Source: AP-16 sp963755055 (GTDB lineage: Bacteria; Pseudomonadota; Alphaproteobacteria; Rhizobiales; Xanthobacteraceae). From it: a DNA stretch of 64,000 bases. The stretch lies in NCBI GenBank assembly GCA_963755055.1, contig CAVWIS010000048.1, forward strand, positions 60,888 to 124,887, read 5' to 3'. A program made the translations under genes and the position numbers. Shown here piece after piece: positions 57,576-64,000 of this stretch; position 1 is the stretch's first letter; every line of letters begins with the position of its first letter. A model generated the notes under the pieces. That model searched no databases. It was not told the DNA's origin and was given only the letters and a program-made list of their open reading frames with translations.

Positions 57576-59393
57576 ATGCCCCGATCAGCCTTGCGACCTT
57601 TGGCCGGCGACCCGGACGGCACCACGGCGATGCTCCGCCGGCTGCTTGCCGAATACGGCCTCGGGAACTGGAAGCGCTATGCGGTGGCACTGACGCTGAT
57701 GGCCGCTTCGGCCGCGTGCACGGCGCTGACCGCCTACCTGCTCCGTCCGCTGATCAACGGCGCCTATCTGTTCCATGATTTCCACGCGGTCGCCCAGCTC
57801 GGGGCCCTGATCGTCGTACTCTCGGTCATCAAGGGCGCAACCACCTACGGGCATTCCCTCACGCTGTCGCGCATCGGCAACGGCATCGTCGCGGCCAACC
57901 AGCGACGCATGTTCGGCAAGCTGCTCAACGAGAGCATCGGCTTCTTCGCCGACCGCCATTCCTCCGAGTTCGCCGCGCGGCTGACCACCGGCGCGACCGC
58001 GGCGAGTCAGGTTCTCAATCTCCTGATCATGGCGGTGGGCCGCGACTTCCTGACGCTGGTCGGCCTGGTGATCGTGATGTTCGTGCAGGACCCGGTAATG
58101 TCGCTGATCAGCCTGCTGGTGATTCCCCCGGCCATGCTGATCCTGCGCAAGATGATCCGGCGCATCCGGGCGATCGTCAGGACGCAGTTCACCGGCGGGA
58201 CCCGCATCCTGGAGACCATGCAGGAGGCGATCCAGGGCATCCGCATCGTCAAGGCGTTCACCCTCGAGGAGGAGATGCGGCGCCGCTTCGAGGCGAGCGT
58301 CGCCGACGTCGAGCGGGAATCGAACAAATGGGCCCGCGTCGCCAATCGCGCCAGCCCACTGATGGAGACGATGGCCGGTGTCGCCATCGCCGTCGCCGTG
58401 GTCTATGGCGGGTATCGGGTGATCGATTCGGCGGGCAATGCCGGCGCCTTCATCTCGTTCATCGCAGCCGTCATCCTCGCCTTCGAGCCGGCGAAGCGCC
58501 TGGCAAGGCTCAATATCGACCTGCAGACCGGCCTCGCCGGCGTGCGCGTCCTGTTCGAGATCATCGACAGCCCGCCGTCCGAGCCGCTGGACGAGGGCCG
58601 CGCCCCCTTGGTGCTCGCCGACGCGCGCGTGGAGTTTTCCGCGGTGCGCTTCTCCTACCGTCCCGGCCAGCCAGTGATCCGCGCGATGTCCTTCATCGCC
58701 GAGCCCGGAAAGGTCACGGCGCTCGTCGGCCCCTCGGGTGGCGGCAAGTCGACGGTGCTGAGCCTGCTGCTGCGCTTCTACGATATCGATGGCGGCACCA
58801 TCACGATCGATGGTCAGGACATTGCCGCGGTGTCGCGCCGATCGCTACGACAGCAAATCGGCTATGTCGGGCAGAACGTGCACCTGTTCCGCGGAACGAT
58901 CCGCGACAACGTCGCCTACGGCAAACCCGACGCCAGCGAGACCGAGATCGTTGCCGCGGCGCGAGCCGCCAATGCCCACGACTTCATCGTCGAATCCCCG
59001 CTCGGTTACGATGCGCCGGTCGGCGAGCAAGGCCTGCAATTGTCCGGGGGACAGCGCCAGCGGATCGCGGTCGCCCGGGCGCTGATCAAGAACGCGCCGA
59101 TCATCCTGCTCGACGAAGCGACCGCCTCGCTCGACAGCGAGTCGGAACGGCTCGTGCAGGACGCGATCGCCCGGCTGTGCCGGGGCCGAACCACGATCGT
59201 GGTCGCCCATCGCCTGCACACCATCATGCACGCCGACCGCATCGTCGTGGTCGAGAACGGCGCCATCGTCGAATCCGGACTGCACGAGGAACTGATGCGC
59301 AAGGGCGGGCGCTACGCCTCGTTCTATCGGCTCCAGCTCAAGGACCAGCCCCCGGACTTTCCGCCCGCACCGGCCATCGCGTCTTCCGCGTGA
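57576..59393 (+). CDS. msbA: ABC exporter of the MsbA (lipid flippase) type
   Basis: This 605-residue half-transporter has six membrane helices (residues 30-310) and an ATPase domain with Walker A GPSGGGKST, Q-loop YVGQNVHLF, signature LSGGQRQR, Walker B IILLDEATA and the H-loop VVAHRLH. NESIGFFADRHSSEFAARL and LEEEMRRRFEASV are coupling regions common to MsbA-like exporters. In an LPS locus it most likely flips lipid A-core, although multidrug or polysaccharide exporters share this layout. A later ATG at 57630 would also open the first helix. Confidence 0.82.
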   Translation: MPRSALRPLAGDPDGTTAMLRRLLAEYGLGNWKRYAVALTLMAASAACTALTAYLLRPLINGAYLFHDFHAVAQLGALIVVLSVIKGATTYGHSLTLSRIGNGIVAANQRRMFGKLLNESIGFFADRHSSEFAARLTTGATAASQVLNLLIMAVGRDFLTLVGLVIVMFVQDPVMSLISLLVIPPAMLILRKMIRRIRAIVRTQFTGGTRILETMQEAIQGIRIVKAFTLEEEMRRRFEASVADVERESNKWARVANRASPLMETMAGVAIAVAVVYGGYRVIDSAGNAGAFISFIAAVILAFEPAKRLARLNIDLQTGLAGVRVLFEIIDSPPSEPLDEGRAPLVLADARVEFSAVRFSYRPGQPVIRAMSFIAEPGKVTALVGPSGGGKSTVLSLLLRFYDIDGGTITIDGQDIAAVSRRSLRQQIGYVGQNVHLFRGTIRDNVAYGKPDASETEIVAAARAANAHDFIVESPLGYDAPVGEQGLQLSGGQRQRIAVARALIKNAPIILLDEATASLDSESERLVQDAIARLCRGRTTIVVAHRLHTIMHADRIVVVENGAIVESGLHEELMRKGGRYASFYRLQLKDQPPDFPPAPAIASSA

Positions 59394-59445
59394 GCTCTCG
59401 AGCTTCGTCGATACGATCAGCTTTCCTCAAGCGAGACTGGACCCC

Positions 59446-60156
59446 ATGAACGCCGACACCGACCGCTATGTGATTTCCCCTCCTCCGCAGCCGACCCTCG
59501 CGGTCGCCGGGACCAGCCGCCGGTTTCCGGTTCGCCGCGTGTGGTGCGTCGGGCGGAACTACATCGAGCACATCCGCGAGATGGGACAGGACGAGCGGGC
59601 GCCGCCGTTCTTCTTCGCCAAGCCCGCCGACGCCCTGGTCCCGGACGGCTCGGTCATCCCCTACCCGCCGCTCACCAAGGACCTTCATTTCGAGGTGGAG
59701 CTGGTGGTCGCCATGAAGGGCGGCGGACGCAACATCGCGCCCGAACGTGCGCTCGACCTGATCTACGGTTACGGCGTCGGCATCGATCTGACGCGACGCG
59801 ACCTGCAGATCGCCTCGCGCGACGTCAAGCGCCCGTGGGAGATCGGCAAGGCATTCGACGCATCCGGACCCTGCGGAGCGCTCCGGCCGGCGGCCGAGAT
59901 CGGGCATCCGAGCAAGGGTCGCATCCACCTCAAGGTCAACGGAACGGTGCGCCAGGACGGCGACCTCGAGCAGCTGATCTGGAGCGTGCCCGAGATCATC
60001 GCCCAGCTGTCGATGCAGGTCGCGCTGGCGGCCGGCGACGTCATCTTCACCGGCACGCCGTCGGGCGTCGGCGCGCTCGTTCCAGGCGACAAGCTGGAAG
60101 CGGAGGTGGCCGGCGTCGGAACCCTTGGCGTGACGATGGGGCCGCCGGCAGCCTGA
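59446..60156 (+). CDS. Fumarylacetoacetate hydrolase family protein
   Basis: This 236-residue protein has the FAH fold signature: CVGRNYIEHIREMG, FFFAKPADALVPDG, the metal ligands in DLHFEVELVVAM, GYGVGIDLTRRDLQ, and FTGTPSGVGALVPGD. The short form matches fumarylpyruvate or acylpyruvate hydrolases of aromatic and sugar-acid breakdown. It starts 52 bases after the MsbA-like gene and is convergent with the UxaA-family gene, suggesting a sugar-acid or aromatic-acid catabolic context. Confidence 0.88.
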   Translation: MNADTDRYVISPPPQPTLAVAGTSRRFPVRRVWCVGRNYIEHIREMGQDERAPPFFFAKPADALVPDGSVIPYPPLTKDLHFEVELVVAMKGGGRNIAPERALDLIYGYGVGIDLTRRDLQIASRDVKRPWEIGKAFDASGPCGALRPAAEIGHPSKGRIHLKVNGTVRQDGDLEQLIWSVPEIIAQLSMQVALAAGDVIFTGTPSGVGALVPGDKLEAEVAGVGTLGVTMGPPAA

Positions 60157-60166
60157 GCGGCGCCGG

Positions 60167-61687
60167 TCACATCACCGCGCCGATCTGCCAGGGCACGAAC
60201 TCGATGTCGCCATAGCCGAGATCCTCGGATTTCGTGCGCTCGCCCGAGGCCGACCGCGAGCACGCGATCGAAAATCTCCTGGCCCTTGTCGGCGATGGAC
60301 ACGCCGTCGAGCACGTCGCCGCAATTGATGTCCATGTCGTCGGTCATGCGGCCATAGACGTCGGTGTTGGTGGCGAGCTTGATCGAGGGCGTCGGCTTGC
60401 AGCCGAAGGCCGAGCCGCGGCCCGTGGTGAAGCACATCACGTTGCAGCCGCCGGCCACCTGGCCGGTGGCTCCGACCGGGTCGTAGCCCGGCGTGTCCAT
60501 GAAGACGAAGCCCTTCTCCTTCACCGGCTCGGCATACTCGTAGACGGCCCGCAGCGTCGTGCGTGCCGCCCTTGGCCGCGGCGCCGAGCGACTTCTCGAG
60601 GATCGTCGTCAGCCCGCCCGCCTTGTTGCCGGGCGACGGATTGTTGTTCATCTCGCCGCCGTTGCGGGTCGTATAGTCCTCCCACCACTTGATGCGCTCG
60701 ACGAGCTTTTCGCCGACGGTGCGATTGGCGGCCCGCCGCGTCAGCAGATGTTCCGCGCCGTAGATCTCCGGCGTCTCGGCGAGCATCGCGGTGCCGCCGT
60801 GCCGCACCAGAGATCGGCGGCGGCCCCGAGCGCCGGATTGGCGGTGATGCCCGAATAGCCGTCCGACCCGCCGCATTGCAGGGCCAGCACCAGCTCCGAG
60901 GCCGGGCGCGTCTCTCGCTTGGCGCGCGCCGCGACCGGCAGCATGGCCTTGATGCGCTCGATGCCCTCGGCGACGGTTTTTCTGGTGCCGCCGATCTCCT
61001 GGATCGTCATGGTCTGGAAGTGATCGCCCTCGACGAGACCGATCTCCTCCTTCATGCGGTCGATCTGGAACACCTCGCAGCCGAGCCCGACCATCAGGGC
61101 CGCCGCCGAGATTGGGATGCGTCGCATAGCCCCATTGGGTCCGGCGCAGGACGTCGAAGCCCTCGCCGTAGGCGGCGATGCCGCAGCCGGTGCCGTGCAC
61201 GAAGGCGACGACGCCGTCGATATTCGGATAGTCGGCGAGGATGTCCGAGCGGTTGATCTCCTCGGCGATGAATCTCGCCACCGAGGCCGAGCAGTTCACC
61301 GAGGTCAGGATGCCGATATAGTTGCGCGTGCCGGCCCTGCCGTTGGGCCGGACGATAGCCCTCGAAGGTCGCGCGCAGCTCGGGGGGCAGGACCTCGTCG
61401 TTGCGGGCAGCCTTCGGCGAACCGGTAGTCGCGCGCGAAATCGTGCACCGTCACGTTGTGCTCGTGGACCCACTCGCCGGGCGCAATCGGGCGGGAGGCG
61501 AACCCGATGATCTGGCCGAACTTGCGCACCGGCTCGCCGTCGCGACCGGAGCCGTCGCCATCTTGTGGCCGCGCGGCACGCGTTCGCGCGCCGTCACATT
61601 CGCGACCGTGGAGCCGGGCCCGAGCTGATCGACGGCGACCACGACATTGTCATCCGGCGACAGCCGAATGGCGCGCGGGGAGGTCAT
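60167..61687 (-). pseudogene. UxaA-family (altronate dehydratase-like) hydrolase, about seven frameshifts
   Basis: From MTSPRAIRLSPDDNVVVAVD an N-terminal SAF domain is followed, through changing frames, by KFGQIIGFASRPIAPGEWVH, RPNGRAGTRNYIGILTSVNC, VHGTGCGIAAYGEGFDVLRR, LMVGLGCEVFQIDRMK, LVLALQCGGSDGYSGITANP, GNKAGGLTTILEKSLGA, YDPVGATGQVAGGCNVMCFT and IEFVPWQIGAVM with TGA at 60169-60167. This is a complete UxaA-type dehydratase of about 506 residues. Shifts lie near 61575, 61425, 61360, 61115, 60805, 60565 and 60245, and most are plain one-base gains or losses. As given, no full-length product is possible. Confidence 0.85.
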
Positions 61688-61767
61688 GACGTCATCCCTT
61701 CGGTCTGCCGATGCCGGACGGCGGCCGCGGGCGATAGCCGGACGCTCGAGGTCGTGCCGGCGCGCGG

Positions 61768-62876
61768 TCAGAGCACCAGTTCGGTATGCGGATCGATCAG
61801 GTGCATGTGGTTGAGGTCGGCGACACAGCCGCATCGGCTCGCCCGGCGTTCCGGCGGCGGCCGGGATTGACCCGGCCGCACACCTCGACGCCGTCGACGA
61901 TGAAATAGACCATCGTCTCCATGCCCATCGGCTCGACCACGTCGAGCAGCGACCTCGAACTGGCACGCGGCTCGGGCGGCACTCGCCGCGCGCCTCGATG
62001 ATGTGCTCGGGGCGCAGCCCGAAAATCAGCTCGCTGGCCGGCACACGGGCCGGTAGCGCGCCGTGCGCGGTCGGCCGGCACCGGGAAGGCTCAGCTTGTC
62101 GGACAGGCGCACGGTCAGGCCGCTGCCGTTCTCGACCAGCCGGCAGGGCAGGAAGTTCATCGCCGGCGAGCCGATGAAGCCGGCGACGAAGCGGGTCTTC
62201 GGCGTGTGGTAGACCTCGTACGGCGTGCCGATCTGGTCGATCCGCCCGCCGTTCATGACGACGACGCGGTCGGCCAGCGTCATCGCCTCGACCTGGTCGT
62301 GGGTGACGTAGACCGTCGTCGTCGTGACCTTCTGATGCACCTTCTTGATCTCGGTGCGCATCTGGACGCGCAGTTTGGCGTCGAGGTTCGACAGCGGCTC
62401 GTCGAACAGGAACACCTTGGGGTTGCGCACGATCGCGCGGCCCATCGCGACGCGTTGGCGCTGGCCGCCGGAGAGCTGCTTCGGCTGGCGGTCGAGCAGG
62501 TCGGTGATGTCGAGGATGCGGGCGGCGTGCTCGACGCGCTCCTTGATCTCGGTCTTCGGGAACTTCCGCAGCCGCAGGCCGAACGACATGTTCTCGAACA
62601 CCGTCATATGCGGGTAGAGCGCGTAGTTCTGGAACACCATCGCGATGTCGCGGTCCTTCGGCGGCACGTCGTTGACCAGCTGGTCGCCGATGATAGATCT
62701 CGCCCGAGGTCGCTTCCTCGAGCCCGGCGATCATCCGCAGCGTCGTGCTCTTGCCGCAGCCCGAGGGCCCGACCAGCACGATGAACTCGCGGTCCGGCGA
62801 TATCGAGGCTGATCTGACGAACGGCTTCAACCTCGTCATAGCGTTTCACCACGTCCCGAAGGGCGACATCGGCCAT
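61768..62876 (-). pseudogene. Sugar ABC transporter ATPase (UgpC/MalK type), about six frameshifts
   Basis: From MADVALRDVVKRYDEVEAV (ATG 62876, AAGGAG upstream) the protein continues through frames with Walker A VLVGPSGCGKSTTLRMIAGL, DRDIAMVFQNYALYPHMTVF, signature LSGGQRQRVAMGRAIVR, Walker B VFLFDEPLSNLD, VYVTHDQVEAM, then the TOBE/MalK-type C-domain (LIFGLRPEHI, EPMGMETMVYFIVDG, CADLNHMHLIDPHTELVL) ending at 61768. Shifts fall near 62800, 62690, 62070, 61970, 61855 and 61815. No permease or binding-protein gene is in the window. It would energise uptake of the sugar acid broken down by the UxaA-family enzyme. Confidence 0.85.
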
Positions 62877-63365
62877 GCTCGACACTCCTTGCCTTTTCTC
62901 GCCGCGCATCCGGTTCCAGATCGCGGCGTCCTCCCAGTTTCATCCCTTGGTGGCGCCGGCAGTCAGCCCGGCGATGTTAACAATGAGGAGGGGCGCATAG
63001 TCCACAAGCGCCGGCACGTCGCGTCAACCCCGCTGGTGGCATCCTCTCCTCCTCGCATTGTTCTTGTTTTTCGGGATTTTGACGACGATACACCATCGCG
63101 ACGGGGGAGCCTAGCCGACACCACGCAGCGCTCCGTTAGCCGAAAGTCTGCACAAGATTCCCGACCCTGAACCGGGCCCGCGGGACAGTCGAGCGCGCCC
63201 GCGCCCCGAGCAACGTCGTACGACGGGGCGAGCGACCCGTCCCGGCCGCGTCGTCGTGCCCCGAGCGCGATCGGCCGATCGGCGATCCGGCCGGCCGCGC
63301 GCGGTCGCAAGTTGCGCGCCGCCTCGCGATTGATGCAGCTGCATCCATAGCGTACAGTCTCGATC
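62877..63365. other. Intergenic region between UgpC-type gene and marR
   Basis: About 490 bases between divergent genes. An AT-richer patch near 63055-63100 (TTGTTCTTGTTTTTCGGG then TTTTGACGACGATAC) is the likeliest promoter area. No palindromic MarR operator was obvious by eye. No RNA gene seen. Confidence 0.35.
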
Positions 63366-63804
63366 GTGGCCAAGCATCCCAGCCAGCAGGCAATTTCCGC
63401 CTGGGCGCGTCTCGTCCGCGCGCAACGGACGCTGCTCGCAGCGGTGGAATCGGAGCTGAAATCCGGCGGAATTTCCGCCGCTCGCCTGGTACGACGCGCT
63501 GCTGGAGCTTTCGCGCACCAAATCCGGCAGGGGCTGCGGCCGCTGGAGCTGGAGAAAGCGATGCTGCTGCCCCAATACAGCACCTCCCGCCTGGTCGACC
63601 GGCTGGTCGACGCAGAGCTGGCCGCGCGGGAGGCCTGTCCGGACGACGGGCGCGGCCAAATCGTCGCCATCACGCCGGCAGGACGGGCGCTGCAGAAGGC
63701 CATGTGGACGGCCTATGCGGCGGCAATCGAGCGGCACGTCGGGAGCAAGCTCTCCAACGAGGACGCGGTCGCGCTCTACGAGCTGCTGGGCAAGCTCGGG
63801 ATAG
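63366..63804 (+). pseudogene. MarR-family transcriptional regulator with compensating frameshifts
   Basis: The start ISAWARLVRAQRTLLAAVES and the end YSTSRLVDRLVDAELAAREA, DDGRGQIVAITPAGRALQKA and YELLGKL are a MarR winged helix-turn-helix protein of about 146 residues. Between 63469 and 63530 the frame in use gives nonsense, whereas the next frame gives FPPLAWYDALLELSRTKSGR, the expected MarR helix. So one base is gained near 63470 and one lost near 63528. The open frame then overruns to 63992; a TAG at 63802-63804, one frame over, is the probable real stop. Divergent from the UgpC-type gene, which it may control. Confidence 0.7.
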
Positions 63805-63907
63805 GGCCGGCCGCCGGGGACGCGATTCGACACGGGAACGGATCGCCGGCACCGGCGTTGCACCAGGGCATCGGGAATCGATCGGCGCACTTACGGAGAG
63901 AACCGCC

Positions 63908-64000
63908 ATGCAGGCCGCTTCAGCAGGAACACCCGCGATCGACAACGACCTGCTGCCGATCGGCGACGTGCCGCTGGCGCCCATCGGTCTGACCGGCGTG
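63908..64000 (+). CDS. Start of an unidentified gene (partial)
   Basis: ATG at 63908 has GGAGAG 8 bases upstream and opens MQAASAGTPAIDNDLLPIGD and a further 11 residues to the window edge. No family can be assigned from 31 residues. Close behind marR on the same strand. Confidence 0.45.
   Translation, partial: MQAASAGTPAIDNDLLPIGDVPLAPIGLTGV

Overview
The window is a high-GC chromosomal segment. The gene families and their order (dnaB next to alr and radA; rpsF-rpsR-DUF2232-rplI; fabD-fabG-acpP-fabF-mltG-yicC-gmk; lptF-lptG-lptD-surA-pdxA-rsmA) point to an alphaproteobacterium of the Hyphomicrobiales (Rhizobiales), perhaps near Xanthobacteraceae/Nitrobacteraceae. The genus-level guess is inference from synteny and was not tested by a search.

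Layout. 1-28.6 kb is conserved housekeeping: DNA replication and repair (radA start, dnaB, holC), alanine racemase, cyclopropane fatty acid synthase, ribosomal proteins S6, S18 and L9, fatty acid synthesis (fabD, fabG, acpP, fabF), MltG, YicC, guanylate kinase, a zinc alcohol dehydrogenase, the LPS-transport and OMP-folding operon (lptF, lptG, lptD, a SurA-like chaperone) with pdxA and rsmA, leucyl aminopeptidase and an ABC-F ATPase. 28.6-40.3 kb is a visibly lower-GC accessory island for a surface glycan: a two-subunit transketolase, an NAD-dependent epimerase, a sulfotransferase, an APH-fold kinase, a DPM1/GtrB-like glycosyltransferase, a very large membrane protein with three near-identical 140-residue repeats, a cobalamin-binding radical SAM enzyme and an epimerase remnant. 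40.3-45.2 kb is a gene graveyard. It holds fragments of an ABC substrate-binding protein, IS91 and IS110 transposases, a type I secretion ABC transporter, and phage packaging genes (DUF5681 and terminase large subunit), plus palindromic repeats. 45.3-59.4 kb is the LPS core/O-antigen locus: GT4, a polyprenyl-phosphate sugar-1-phosphate transferase, a membrane nucleotide-sugar 4,6-dehydratase, two heptosyltransferases, an O-antigen ligase/polymerase, HldE, HldD, GalE and an MsbA-like exporter. 59.4-64 kb holds a fumarylacetoacetase-family hydrolase, then an altronate dehydratase-family gene and a UgpC-type sugar ABC ATPase, both broken by many single-base indels. A MarR regulator and the first codons of another gene close the window.

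How the genes work together. LptF/LptG/LptD, MsbA, the heptose pathway (HldE, HldD, two heptosyltransferases), the ligase and the WecA-like/4,6-dehydratase pair are parts of LPS assembly. The 28.6-40.3 kb island probably decorates that LPS or a capsule with an unusual, possibly sulfated, sugar.

Quality note. Genes from 1 to 24.5 kb read cleanly. Single-base indels then appear in pepA, the kinase, the large membrane protein, the GT4 gene and above all at 60.2-62.9 kb (about 13 shifts in 2.7 kb). The residues between shifts stay well conserved, so sequence error or very recent decay are both open.
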